A DNA stretch of 34,563 bases, from assembly GCF_002067275.1 (NCBI RefSeq), contig NZ_MVQX01000049.1, positions 1 through 34,563 on the forward strand. The letters are read 5' to 3'. A program made the translations under genes and the position numbers. Shown piece after piece: positions 16,014-24,164 of the stretch (its first letter is position 1; each line of letters begins with the position of its first letter). The notes under the pieces were generated by a model, which saw only the letters and a list, made by a program, of their open reading frames with translations, was not told where the DNA came from and did not search any database. The DNA is from Methanomethylovorans sp. PtaU1.Bin093 (GTDB lineage Archaea; Halobacteriota; Methanosarcinia; Methanosarcinales; Methanosarcinaceae).

Positions 16014-16742
16014 ATGACCGGGATCACAGATGAAAATGCGGCAACAGACCTCTTTGATCTGATAGACGGCCATTCTGTACTTTTCACATATGGCGCTCGG
16101 ACCAAGATGTCCGAACTGGCATACTGCATCATTTCATCCCTTCTGGAAACTACTGGTGCACCAATGTCTATGATCTTGTTTACGGAAAAAGGTCATGAAG
16201 CATGGGAAGAATTCAGATGCAACCAGAATTGGAATACAGGACTGGCACCAACAAATGACACCTCTCTCAAATATCCAGTAGGTGGTGTCACTTGCACAGA
16301 CATGACAGAACTATTGATGAACATTGAATCTGAAATAGAAGCAAGGCAGTTACTATTCCTTGAAGATATGGCATTTCTACGATGGCGCCATAATAAGACC
16401 CCTTTTATGCGTTTTCTTGACTTGCTTTCCTCCCGCGTGAGGGAGAAACAAGGAACAATGATATGCACCGTCGCTCTTAATATGTTCGACACAGAAACGG
16501 AGAAACTTCTGCATACTGTATTTGACACCGTTCTTTTTGTAACAGAAGATGCTATCCAATTAGGACCAAAAAAGAGTAAGGATGATATACAATATAGTCT
16601 GAAGAACGGCAGACTTATTTTAAAGCCTGCTGTAAGCACCGATCTGAAAAAGATAAAGGAAATATTCAGTCTTAGCACAGAGGAGAAAAAAGAATTGGAC
16701 AAAATAGTCCATGAACATATTGAAGAATTTAGAAGATCATAG
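16014..16742 (+). CDS. RecA/KaiC-fold protein without a P-loop
   Basis: 242 residues. The leader CAGGGAAAATATG is identical to that of the CheF-like gene at 25778, supporting this ATG. The layout resembles the RAD55/KaiC-like protein at 18053: a short N-terminal region, GHSVLFTYGARTKMSELAYC where the P-loop should be (no GxxGxGK[ST]), and ARQLLFLEDMAFLRW in the Walker B position, then a tail of Lys/Glu helices (about 205-242). It has probably lost ATPase activity and may act as a regulatory or structural partner. It converges with the ParA gene, the stops being 2 bp apart. Family assignment rests on pattern similarity only. Confidence 0.6.
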   Translation: MTGITDENAATDLFDLIDGHSVLFTYGARTKMSELAYCIISSLLETTGAPMSMILFTEKGHEAWEEFRCNQNWNTGLAPTNDTSLKYPVGGVTCTDMTELLMNIESEIEARQLLFLEDMAFLRWRHNKTPFMRFLDLLSSRVREKQGTMICTVALNMFDTETEKLLHTVFDTVLFVTEDAIQLGPKKSKDDIQYSLKNGRLILKPAVSTDLKKIKEIFSLSTEEKKELDKIVHEHIEEFRRS

Positions 16743-16744
16743 GA

Positions 16745-17476
16745 TCAAGGTACCAACAGCCTCGTTGCAATGGTACGCAGCTGTTGGCAGTAATCACAAT
16801 CCTTTTCCTCTAATACCACCAGTTTCCGTGACCAGGTACGTGCCACCGTATCGTCAAAGGTCAGTGAGCCGAGAAGTGAGGCCCCCAGTTTTTTGCTGAA
16901 CTCTGCCACTATTGCATAGATCTCATCTGATTTATCTCTGGGGGTCCTGTTAAAAAGCAGGTTGGATTTAGTACCGAGCTTTGAAGACATATTGGACAGA
17001 ATATAAGTCCCTCTTATGTCCTGTATATCTATGGTAGAAACAATGGTGGCCCTGTCAGCTATATTCATGGTGAGCAGGCTGGATTTGTTAATACCGGGGC
17101 TGCAATCGAACAGGACATGGTCCACCTGTAACTGCCTCTTCAGAAACTTAATGATCTCAAGCATTTTATCTTTAGCCTCGCCTGGAGAATTGAACATTGA
17201 AGTTATATCCTCCTCGCAGGCTTTGGACGGAATAATATACAGATCCATGTTTTTATACGGTTTGTATATTATCTCAGTTATCTTGCATTCATCCTGCAGA
17301 AAATCCACCAATGTCGCAGAGAAATGAACATCAAAGAGAGAATGCAGACCGGGACCGTTCACGTCTGTATCAATGATACATATCTTCTGCCCTTGCTGAG
17401 CAAGATGGACACCCAGATTGCTCACAAAGGTTGTTTTCCCTGTACCACCTTTATATGAATGGAAGCTCAACAGCAT
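16745..17476 (-). CDS. ParA/MinD-family ATPase
   Basis: 243 residues. It starts MLLSFHSYKGGTGKTTFVSN, with the deviant Walker A (KGGTGKTT, about 9-16) that defines the family; IIDTDVNGPG (about 35-44) is the switch I region and VLFDCSPGI (about 136-144) is Walker B. The ribosome site is GGTG 5 nt before ATG. It directly follows the wHTH gene on the same strand (4-bp gap). ParA-type ATPases position DNA, chemoreceptors or protein clusters by dimer cycling on DNA or membranes. With no ParB homologue nearby and two RecA-fold proteins beside it, placement of a protein assembly is more likely than plasmid partition; this is inference. Confidence 0.9.
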   Translation of the reverse strand: MLLSFHSYKGGTGKTTFVSNLGVHLAQQGQKICIIDTDVNGPGLHSLFDVHFSATLVDFLQDECKITEIIYKPYKNMDLYIIPSKACEEDITSMFNSPGEAKDKMLEIIKFLKRQLQVDHVLFDCSPGINKSSLLTMNIADRATIVSTIDIQDIRGTYILSNMSSKLGTKSNLLFNRTPRDKSDEIYAIVAEFSKKLGASLLGSLTFDDTVARTWSRKLVVLEEKDCDYCQQLRTIATRLLVP

Positions 17477-17480
17477 TTTT

Positions 17481-17900
17481 TCACCCCAGGAGCTGATCTA
17501 GCTTGCTCTCGATCTCTTCCACTGCTGAGATACATTCATGCCTCTCTCCATCTAATCTCTTTTTCAATGAATAGAAGATCTTCTTACCTTTTCTGTCTCT
17601 CTTTAACCATCCGGACCTATAGAGTTCATTAAGGTATTTGTTCTCTATAGACCTATGACGACCCGTGATCTCACTTACTTCATCGGCAGTACATGAAACC
17701 AGACTGGATACTGCAAAAAGTGACTTGCGGATAGAATCGGGAACTGTAAGGAACAAAGCCATTTTATCATCTATCGGGGGAGATGATCTCATTTCGACTT
17801 CTGTAACTCTTGACTCCAGTTGCTTTAAACGATCATCAAGATCGTTCAGCAAAGCAATAATATCAATATCAAATTCTGGTACAGGCATGATGATCAACAT
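17481..17900 (-). CDS. Coiled-coil/winged-helix protein upstream of parA
   Basis: 139 residues. Residues about 10-40 form a coiled coil (LLNDLDDRLKQLESRVTEVE); about 60-120 is a winged helix (CTADEVSEITGRHRSIENKYLNELYRSGW, then LKRDRKGKKIFYSLK). The start may be ATG 17900 or 17888. It is followed at once by the ParA-like gene. The helix-turn-helix resembles the C-terminal domain of the 558-residue protein at 20222. It could link ParA to DNA in the way a CBP/ParB would, which is inference. Confidence 0.7.
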   Translation of the reverse strand: MLIIMPVPEFDIDIIALLNDLDDRLKQLESRVTEVEMRSSPPIDDKMALFLTVPDSIRKSLFAVSSLVSCTADEVSEITGRHRSIENKYLNELYRSGWLKRDRKGKKIFYSLKKRLDGERHECISAVEEIESKLDQLLG

Positions 17901-18000
17901 TTAACGGATTTGAACGGGTTCTGCATTGTAAATATGATGTAAATATCGGAAATACATACTGCTCGTGCACAGCTGCAACAAAGCACATAAACATTTATTT

Positions 18001-18012
18001 CGATAAATATAT
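18001..18012 (+). promoter_or_regulatory. TATA box for the RAD55-like gene
   Basis: CGATAAATATAT lies about 50 bp before ATG 18053. The gene's ribosome site is GGTG with 5-nt spacing (GGTGGCCACATG). The same intergenic region must hold the promoter of the divergent wHTH-parA unit; A+T-rich runs near 17928-17950 are candidates. Confidence 0.5.
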
Positions 18013-18052
18013 AACTATCTAAACACCACAGATATTATAATAAGGTGGCCAC

Positions 18053-18754
18053 ATGCTATCTCCCACATACATACCAAATATGGATGCTATACTTCATGGT
18101 GGTCTTATGCAAGGATCAAGTATGTTGATAGCAGGTCCCACTGGAAGCGGACGCACCCTTACATGCCTACAGTCGTTGTTCACGGCTGCAAAAGCCGGTG
18201 AAAAGTGCATTTATATCACAGTACTGTCCGAACCTCCTGATAAATTGCTGCACATCGCACAGAACTACTCATTCTTTGATGATGGACCATTGAAATGCGG
18301 CAAGCTAAAATTCCTTGAACTGGATAGAGAGATACTTACAAAAGGAGATTATGCGATCCTCAAGTACTTTCATACCCTTGCCCATGATAATCCCAACAGG
18401 GTGGTCATTGACCCTGCAACAGTGTTACTCTGCATTTCACCATCCTTTGAGGACGGGAGAGAATTGCTTCCCTTAGAAAAAAGAGCTTTCTTTGTGAATT
18501 TGTTCCGAGCTTTCGCAGCCTCGGATACGCTGCTTATGATGACAGGGGATCTAACAGGAAGTGAGATCAACACCAGTATCCTGAGCCATCTTTCCGATGT
18601 GGTGATCGAACTGGGGAACCATGATAAAAACGATCATGATGAGCAACGATACATCAGAGTGATAAAATCCAGAGGAAAAGATTTTGTTGCAGGGAAACAT
18701 GATCTCAAAATATCATTGGACGGAGCTACCATTTCATCCCGTGGCCCGCCCTGA
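18053..18754 (+). CDS. RAD55/KaiC-like ATPase with altered Walker A
   Basis: 233 residues. IAGPTGSGRTLTC at about 26-38 has the P-loop pattern GxTGSGxT but Arg34 in place of the invariant Lys. RVVIDPATVLLC (about 122-133) is the Walker B strand, and LSEPPDKLL matches the place of the catalytic Glu pair in KaiC-like proteins with only one Glu. ATP binding may be kept and hydrolysis weakened. The layout matches single-domain RAD55/ArlH-like proteins. It stands alone on the plus strand, facing the eight-gene operon. Confidence 0.75.
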   Translation: MLSPTYIPNMDAILHGGLMQGSSMLIAGPTGSGRTLTCLQSLFTAAKAGEKCIYITVLSEPPDKLLHIAQNYSFFDDGPLKCGKLKFLELDREILTKGDYAILKYFHTLAHDNPNRVVIDPATVLLCISPSFEDGRELLPLEKRAFFVNLFRAFAASDTLLMMTGDLTGSEINTSILSHLSDVVIELGNHDKNDHDEQRYIRVIKSRGKDFVAGKHDLKISLDGATISSRGPP

Positions 18755-18783
18755 TACTGGAACGATCATAACTGCATACCGTT

Positions 18784-19404
18784 TCAGACATCTTTAAGTT
18801 CATGCCGGGTATGTTTCCGAATGATGTTCAAAAGCCTCATGCGTGCTATACTGATCTCCTGATCGCTAACTGAAGTTGAGAGTGTTTCAAGCAATTTGTC
18901 CACCAGTAAGATGTAATCTCTCTCTGTACCTGCATCCCTTAGTTGCTGAATAGCGCCTTCAGAAACTTCGGTGGTCCATTGTCTGTCAGAATAGTACGTC
19001 TTTTTATCAAGTTCTAGTTTCCTGCGTGCTACTTCATTATTAACACGTACGAAGATGAGCTCAACAGTATGGGGATCTCCCACAAATTCATTCATGAACT
19101 GCATAATATCCATGATAACAGCAAAATATGGGATCTCAGGATTTTCACTTTGCTTAAATGCCTGAGCTACCTCCTGCCGTAACTTTTTCCTTGTGCTTTG
19201 AAGCAAATGATCTGTGATCTGGTCAATAGCAGCCGAGCAATCTACAGCAGATATGGATTGTTCGGTATGTTGCACTTTAACAGGAGGCACATGATATTTA
19301 CTGTATAATGTAAGCAGTTGTCTGCGCAGTTTCTGAGAATCTATGTTTGCCACATTATCCTCCATAAGATCTTTACTGAAAGATCGAGAGTCAAAACACA
19401 CCAT
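18784..19404 (-). CDS. Uncharacterised helical protein, last gene of the operon
   Basis: 206 residues, mostly alpha-helical with no signal or membrane segment. The N-terminal start is uncertain: ATG 19404 follows the preceding stop closely, and an internal ATG (MEDNVANID, 19365) with GGAGG nearby is also possible. Features are a KLRRQLLTLYSKYHVPPV segment near the start and a long helical region (AIDQITDHLLQSTRKKLRQE to the end). I do not recognise a family. Its position as the last gene of the KaiC/roadblock operon suggests a scaffold or adaptor. Confidence 0.7.
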   Translation of the reverse strand: MVCFDSRSFSKDLMEDNVANIDSQKLRRQLLTLYSKYHVPPVKVQHTEQSISAVDCSAAIDQITDHLLQSTRKKLRQEVAQAFKQSENPEIPYFAVIMDIMQFMNEFVGDPHTVELIFVRVNNEVARRKLELDKKTYYSDRQWTTEVSEGAIQQLRDAGTERDYILLVDKLLETLSTSVSDQEISIARMRLLNIIRKHTRHELKDV

Positions 19405-19407
19405 TTA

Positions 19408-20181
19408 TTAGGTATTACATCGAACGCATCTACGCAATTCATTAAGCAGATGGTCCATTTCCTTTTCCATAACACCGGATAACATACCATCACACTTCCC
19501 AAGCAAGGTCTCAAACCTGTTAATATCATTACAGGGTATTACTTTACCCATATTAAGACGGAATTTTAGCGATTCATAAAGATCGATCAACTCAGGATAT
19601 ACTATCCTTGGATATCTGGTTGCTATCTCATGCCATAAAGCAACAGCTCTGGGATATGCCAGCATCAGATACCCTTCGTACTTTTGCCTGTAATTGCCAA
19701 TGGGATCTGTAACCTCTGTAAAACCAAGCTTTTTACTGAAAAAGCTTGTAGCTTCAGGATTGTCTGGAATTGTGAGAACATTACCCCTAAGATAGTATAC
19801 AGCTGTTGAGAACAAGACTCTGCCAATTCCACAGTTACGGAAGGAAGAATGAACTTCCATACTACGCAACAGGAATAAAGAAGGACTGACAACATTCATC
19901 TTGCCCTTTATCTCTTTTTCAGTCTGCTCCTCCAGTTTCTCAAATCTTGCAAATCCTATGAGCTTAGCATTTCCGGCTATGGACACAAATAGGAAATGAC
20001 CTGATTCAATGGATCTCTTGAGAAGGAATGTATAAGGCATTCCAAACTTCTGATGAAAATAGATGAAACCTTCCCTGTCAGCAGCACCCACATCGATATC
20101 AAGAGTATCAACTGCCTCAGATGACATGAGAAGAGCATAAGAGATATCCCCTGCCTGGTGAATTTTCTCCATTTCCTGCAT
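19408..20181 (-). CDS. GNAT-type acetyltransferase-like protein 1
   Basis: 257 residues from the ATG at 20181; ATG 20196 and further upstream in-frame codons overlap the preceding gene. The N-terminal 80 residues resemble the start of the second GNAT-like protein (25917). The core has LIGFARFEKLEE (strand 4), then SPSLFLLRSMEVHSSFRNCGIGRVLFSTAVYY, where RNCGIGRVL is the acetyl-CoA pyrophosphate loop (Q/RxxGxG/A), and ATSFFSKKLGFTEV, the usual last strand. The C-terminal 90 residues are helical and of unknown role. It is predicted to move acetyl groups to an amine. A deacetylase-fold enzyme is encoded 7 kb upstream on the same strand. Confidence 0.72.
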   Translation of the reverse strand: MQEMEKIHQAGDISYALLMSSEAVDTLDIDVGAADREGFIYFHQKFGMPYTFLLKRSIESGHFLFVSIAGNAKLIGFARFEKLEEQTEKEIKGKMNVVSPSLFLLRSMEVHSSFRNCGIGRVLFSTAVYYLRGNVLTIPDNPEATSFFSKKLGFTEVTDPIGNYRQKYEGYLMLAYPRAVALWHEIATRYPRIVYPELIDLYESLKFRLNMGKVIPCNDINRFETLLGKCDGMLSGVMEKEMDHLLNELRRCVRCNT

Positions 20182-20221
20182 TTGCGCGATCTCCATAAGG
20201 TATGTTGTATCGGGCCACTTT

Positions 20222-21898
20222 TTATCCTTTGTTCGCACTGTAGTACAGGTACCTTCCTTTTCTGTGCGAAGTGACCGAACCCGAAGACAAAGCCTCATCC
20301 AATATCTGCATTAACTCTTTTTCATCCATTTTCACATCGGAGGATATAAGAGATCTATGAAGTTGTTTCAATGTCGATGGACCAGTATCAGCCAGGATGC
20401 TTACAACTACTCCTGAGAACTCATGCAAGTCATCCGGTTCATCCAGGTCAATGAACATATCACATTCAAAAGGATCAGGTTTATCTTCATGGATAATAAC
20501 TTCCTCAATATCACCCAGATCTATGTACATCACATCTTCCTGCATGTCCGAACGTAGCTTTTGCAGTTGCTCCTGCAATGAAGCCACTTCTCTGGAAACA
20601 CTCTCAATACCATGAACATCCGAGAATACAGAATCTACCCGCGAATAAAGTTCTGATACCATCAATGATGTTTGCTCTCTCAGATCATTCAAAGATGCAG
20701 CAAGAGCTGCAATTTCGGGCTGTGATGGTACAGCCTGGGAAATTTCAGAGGAGATCGAGAGAATTTCCTGAGCCACTACCTTGTTATCTGAACCTGATTC
20801 GATCAACTCGAGCTGTGAGCGAATAGTTTCCAGATTGCCATTTAGTTTCTTGAAAAGACGCGTATGCAAGTTTACGGCGTTCGAAAGGCCCGAGATCTGG
20901 TCCTTTATATTGATAATATCCTCTGATCTGGTCTTGATCTCCTCAAGTTGCTGGTTCTGTAACTGGGCCACGAATCCCATGTTCTCAGAAACATTGTTCA
21001 ATTCCTGTAAATATTTGTTCACAAGGCATTCCAGATCCTTAAGACGATGATTATGCTCAGCTATTTTCTCAACTGAATATTCTCTGCTACCTGTTTCTAC
21101 AAATGACCGGAAATCCCGGGATTCGTAGTTTGGCACATATTCTGCCATCCTTTTAAATATTTCTATATAGGTGCCATGGATCTGTTTTGTCGAAACCAGT
21201 CGGGACTGTATGGCCTGTGAAAGCTCTTTTACAATAAAGGTTCCCTCTTCGAACCGGAAGAAATCCACACCCGCACTGAACTCGCGAACAGTGTCCCTGA
21301 CAGAATTAACGATATCTTCTGCTTCGCTTTCCCCATATATATTTAACATTGCGCCGTAAAGGTCATTCAATGTTTTTGAATAGGTGATCTGGAGCACATC
21401 CGGGGGGACCTTGGCAGCGTTGAGGGACTGACTGCTGAGGGCATCCTCCTCCCGTGCCACCCTGCTTAGTTTTTTGTGTAATGAATCGAACTCTTTTCTC
21501 AATTTAGATAGTTCTCTGTTCGAAGCCAGAGAAGAGATCTCATCTTTCAATGCGTTCAAAGAGCCGGAACTCTGCAAAAGACCTTCATCTATCTTCAACT
21601 GGACTGCAGAGAACCTATCTTCAAAATAAGCAAGTTTTTGCTGAATAAGCTGAAAGGCTGCATCGTCATACACGATGGGGGGTTTGTCTCCAGACGGTTG
21701 TTCAGCAACCTTTTGAGATAAATTGCCATCACCATTTGACCCGGGCACATCTGACTCTGCCAAAGAAGAAGCTGAAAGAGAGACATCTGTGACCTCTGCC
21801 TGGATATCAGGCTGATTTCCTGTGATGCCAGTTTCGCATGACCCGATGCAACATGAACCGTCTTCCAGCTTGTTTTTCAGATCAGTAACTTTTACCAT
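20222..21898 (-). CDS. Long coiled-coil protein with C-terminal winged helix
   Basis: 558 residues from ATG 21898, chosen because GGATGTG stands 5 nt before it; an in-frame ATG at 21940 inside a 16-bp repeat would add 14 Cys-rich residues. The N-terminal 90 residues are low complexity with a Cys-rich CCIGSC. Residues about 90-490 are long amphipathic helices (for example NLETIRSQLELIESGS, DLREQTSLMVSELYSRVDSV) with an insert rich in acidic residues (VMYIDLGDIEEVIIHEDKPD). The last 60 residues form a winged helix (LKQLHRSLISSDVKMDEKELMQILDEAL, then RKGRYLYYS). It could be a filament or tether joining a DNA- or protein-binding head to the KaiC/roadblock proteins encoded beside it. It was checked against ArlD/E-type signatures, which I do not see. 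Confidence 0.75.
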   Translation of the reverse strand: MVKVTDLKNKLEDGSCCIGSCETGITGNQPDIQAEVTDVSLSASSLAESDVPGSNGDGNLSQKVAEQPSGDKPPIVYDDAAFQLIQQKLAYFEDRFSAVQLKIDEGLLQSSGSLNALKDEISSLASNRELSKLRKEFDSLHKKLSRVAREEDALSSQSLNAAKVPPDVLQITYSKTLNDLYGAMLNIYGESEAEDIVNSVRDTVREFSAGVDFFRFEEGTFIVKELSQAIQSRLVSTKQIHGTYIEIFKRMAEYVPNYESRDFRSFVETGSREYSVEKIAEHNHRLKDLECLVNKYLQELNNVSENMGFVAQLQNQQLEEIKTRSEDIINIKDQISGLSNAVNLHTRLFKKLNGNLETIRSQLELIESGSDNKVVAQEILSISSEISQAVPSQPEIAALAASLNDLREQTSLMVSELYSRVDSVFSDVHGIESVSREVASLQEQLQKLRSDMQEDVMYIDLGDIEEVIIHEDKPDPFECDMFIDLDEPDDLHEFSGVVVSILADTGPSTLKQLHRSLISSDVKMDEKELMQILDEALSSGSVTSHRKGRYLYYSANKG

Positions 21899-21904
21899 AC
21901 ATCC

Positions 21905-21952
21905 ACATCCGTTTTTATACACATCCGTTTTTATACACATCCGTTTTTATAC
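21905..21952. repeat. Three perfect 16-bp tandem repeats at a gene start
   Basis: ACATCCGTTTTTATAC occurs three times without change (21905-21920, 21921-21936, 21937-21952). On the minus strand each unit reads GTATAAAAACGGATGT, so each carries an ATG and a TATA-like block. They overlap the last codon and stop of the roadblock gene and the start of the coiled-coil gene. Because 16 is not a multiple of three, copy changes would shift any ATG in the array relative to the downstream frame. Confidence 0.9.
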
Positions 21953-22717
21953 AAAGGACTCAAGCTTTCTCTTGATGTCAGGTATCCACTCGGCCATACA
22001 AACATCAGCAATGTAATCACCATGTAGCGGACGTATCTGGTCATTGATCACCAGTTCCAGCAGCAATGGCCATAATTTTTCCGTCATCCATTTAGGAGAA
22101 GAGGCAATTTCATTGAAAGCCATAGCTAGAACCTGATCAACTTCTCCGCGTCCCATAACACCTGTTATCTTCTTTTTGATGTCGCTAAGTATCTCCATAT
22201 TCTTTTTATATTCAGAAGACTGCGTGTACATTTCATTGAATACGCATTTAGCAAGTTCCTTTAGTTCTCTTGAAACATCTTCCGGGTATTTGGAGAGCTG
22301 AGCCTCCGTCATAGGCCTTTGCTCGAAAAGGTGCTGCATGACATCCCTTGTGATCTCTATTTTTCGCATGTTCTGAGAAAGGTCTATCTTCTTAGTGAAC
22401 AATGAGATCAGCAATGCGCCTCTTCCCACAGATGAGAAGATCACAGTGCCGAAATCATATTCGATCACTGATTGCTGCAAACCCATGGAGAGTTGCTGGC
22501 TTATATGCAGCAAGTTGCTGGTAATGAGATTTGTCAGTTCGAATATCTTAGGGCCAATACTGTCCGGGATATACGAAGCATATATCTTTCCATCGACTCC
22601 TGCAAACAACAATATATCCACATCGCTTGTTTCGTAGGTCCTCTTCAACTGGGATACCAATGCGAACTTTAGCAGAGATACGTCCCCAAGGTCCTCTTTT
22701 GTTTTTTTGACTGCCAT
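21947..22717 (-). CDS. Roadblock/LC7-like protein
   Basis: 256 residues from ATG 22717 (a GTG three codons upstream is possible). The N-terminal half (about 15-130) shows VDILLFAGVDGKIYASYIPD, a helix FELTNLITSNLLHISQQL, then SVIEYDFGTVIFSSVGRGALLISLFT: the strand-helix-strand order of roadblock/LC7 domains, which dimerise and often regulate small GTPases or motors. The C-terminal half is helical (EAQLSKYPEDVSRELKELAK and KKKITGVMGRGEVDQVL). It sits between the KaiC-like and coiled-coil genes. No small GTPase gene is visible in the window, so the partner may be the KaiC-like ATPase. Assignment rests on pattern similarity. Confidence 0.6.
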   Translation of the reverse strand: MAVKKTKEDLGDVSLLKFALVSQLKRTYETSDVDILLFAGVDGKIYASYIPDSIGPKIFELTNLITSNLLHISQQLSMGLQQSVIEYDFGTVIFSSVGRGALLISLFTKKIDLSQNMRKIEITRDVMQHLFEQRPMTEAQLSKYPEDVSRELKELAKCVFNEMYTQSSEYKKNMEILSDIKKKITGVMGRGEVDQVLAMAFNEIASSPKWMTEKLWPLLLELVINDQIRPLHGDYIADVCMAEWIPDIKRKLESFV

Positions 22718-22737
22718 CGGCACCACATCAGATATGC

Positions 22738-23817
22738 TTATTTCACAAGCTCTTCAAGTTCCTTAAGCTCCTCGATATCAATAAGACCTTCAGTCTTCTG
22801 TTTTGGAACAGCGTATATCTGCTCTTGACCAGCAAGAGTCTTTTCAACATCTGCAAGGAAAGCAGACTGCCCCCCTGCATGCTCGGCGATGTGCTGAGCT
22901 TCCTGTTTACGTCTTTCAATGTCCTCTTTTCTAATGGAACCGGTAAGTCCCTGGGATTCAAAGAATATCTGGAGAGTTTCCTTGGGCGAGAAGGAATATG
23001 CCCAGTTCTTCTTCACATATTCTATACGTTCAAGCAGGCTTTCAGAAGCACCGAGGTCAGCTGCCGTCCTGATCGCTTTGTCGAACATATCATCATATTT
23101 ATTTGCATCTTCAGCTGAAACAACAGGAGTGGTCCTTACAACAACGCCTATTCCACGGACGAATATATATGGATAGACCTCTTCCCCGTGTCTTGTTGCA
23201 CGCATTTTAATGATCTCAAGAGCCCGGTTAAAAGCACCGCCGATAGGCCTGTAGGAAAGATGGACAGCGCCGTCGGACATATAGATAGGGATAAGCACAT
23301 CCTCACCTACCGTTTCTCCCGGAGCTGCATGTTCTTCAGTAGTTATTAGCACCGGGCCAAGCTGCTTCAATGTATAGAACAGTTTCGTGATGATATCCCT
23401 CTGTTCCTGCTTATCCTGAATGGCCCAGATAAGTGGAGTAAGGGGGTCAATGACCACACGTGTCTTTACAGCATAATCCTTATTAGCTTCCACAAGTGCC
23501 GGCAACTGTTCATCGACCAGCTTAACAAAGTCCTTTCCTTTAGAGTGGAAGAAGAAAAGTTCTTTGTTGTAGTATCTGTCTAAATTGAAACCCAGCATGC
23601 GGGCTTCCCTGAGGATCTGTTCCGCTGGCTCTTCCATGCTGACATAAAGAGCATTTTCCCCATGTTCTAGACCATAAGCAAGATACTGCATTGCAAAAGT
23701 GGATTTGCCGGTACCACTTGAGCCTACGACCAGCAATGTGGTCTTATCCCGCACACCACCTTCTATAACCCTGTCCAGGCCTGCTATGCCTGTGGGGATC
23801 CTGATCTCTTCGCTCAT
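22738..23817 (-). CDS. KaiC/RAD55-family ATPase
   Basis: 359 residues, single RecA domain. It begins IRIPTGIAGLDRVIEGGV, the usual KaiC-like start, then LLVVGSSGTGKSTFAMQYL (Walker A GSSGTGKST about 32-40), VSMEEPAEQILREA (catalytic Glu pair, about 60), TRVVIDPLTPLIW (Walker B about 119-131) and a C-terminal ATRHGEEVYPYIF strand. After about residue 240 comes a helical extension with an acidic end (IDIEELKELEELVK) not found in plain KaiC. Its ATG overlaps the upstream Sm-like gene (ATGA), and GGAGG lies 7 nt before it. It is the only protein in the cluster with a normal P-loop of this fold, so it is the likely energy or timing element. Confidence 0.9.
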   Translation of the reverse strand: MSEEIRIPTGIAGLDRVIEGGVRDKTTLLVVGSSGTGKSTFAMQYLAYGLEHGENALYVSMEEPAEQILREARMLGFNLDRYYNKELFFFHSKGKDFVKLVDEQLPALVEANKDYAVKTRVVIDPLTPLIWAIQDKQEQRDIITKLFYTLKQLGPVLITTEEHAAPGETVGEDVLIPIYMSDGAVHLSYRPIGGAFNRALEIIKMRATRHGEEVYPYIFVRGIGVVVRTTPVVSAEDANKYDDMFDKAIRTAADLGASESLLERIEYVKKNWAYSFSPKETLQIFFESQGLTGSIRKEDIERRKQEAQHIAEHAGGQSAFLADVEKTLAGQEQIYAVPKQKTEGLIDIEELKELEELVK

Positions 23818-24161
23818 AACAGTCCCTCCAGCTTAGGATCATTTTCAATATCCAAGCTACGATTAATCTGACCGTTCTCCACAGAGAGTATAAGCGACTC
23901 GTTTACCTCGAAAGGATAACCCAATTCAATGTAAATGACCTCAACCGAAGATCCGCATATCAACATAAGATCAGTTACTTTGACCCAACCGGAATCTACC
24001 TTACGTACAACATCCTTGAGAAAAATATCATTAGATCTTGTATCGACCATCAGGCATTCTCCTCTATAATGAGAACTGTCAGTAATGACACGTACCATCT
24101 CTCCAATAAATCGGGAGATAAGGTCACATTTATCATTTCGTGAATCACAAACCATGTTCAA
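23814..24161 (-). CDS. Small beta-rich protein, possibly Sm-like
   Basis: 115 residues. Residues about 15-55 read FIGEMVRVITDSSHYRGECLMVDTRSNDIFLKDVV in parts, which resembles the Sm1 pattern (strand, GG-like turn, strand, D-x-x-x-N-x-x-L). The following strands WVKVTDLMLICGSSVEVIYI fit an Sm2-like end. The Sm motif is weak, so an unrelated small barrel (SH3-like, PilZ-like) is also possible. The gene overlaps the KaiC-like gene by 4 bp and is therefore likely translated together with it. Confidence 0.5.
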   Translation of the reverse strand: MNMVCDSRNDKCDLISRFIGEMVRVITDSSHYRGECLMVDTRSNDIFLKDVVRKVDSGWVKVTDLMLICGSSVEVIYIELGYPFEVNESLILSVENGQINRSLDIENDPKLEGLL

Positions 24162-24164
24162 GCC

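Noticed and set aside
16745..17900. ParA plus wHTH as plasmid partition genes marking an integrated plasmid
   Set aside because: No origin, replication gene, integrase or attachment repeats nearby, and the composition matches the neighbours.
20222..21898. The coiled-coil protein as ArlC/D/E
   Set aside because: The C-terminal domain typical of ArlD/E was not seen; the end is a winged helix instead.
22738..23817. The KaiC-like ATPase as ArlH (FlaH) of the archaellum
   Set aside because: It has a catalytic Glu pair and a long C-terminal extension, and it is not followed by arlI and arlJ; general KaiC/RAD55 family is the safer call.
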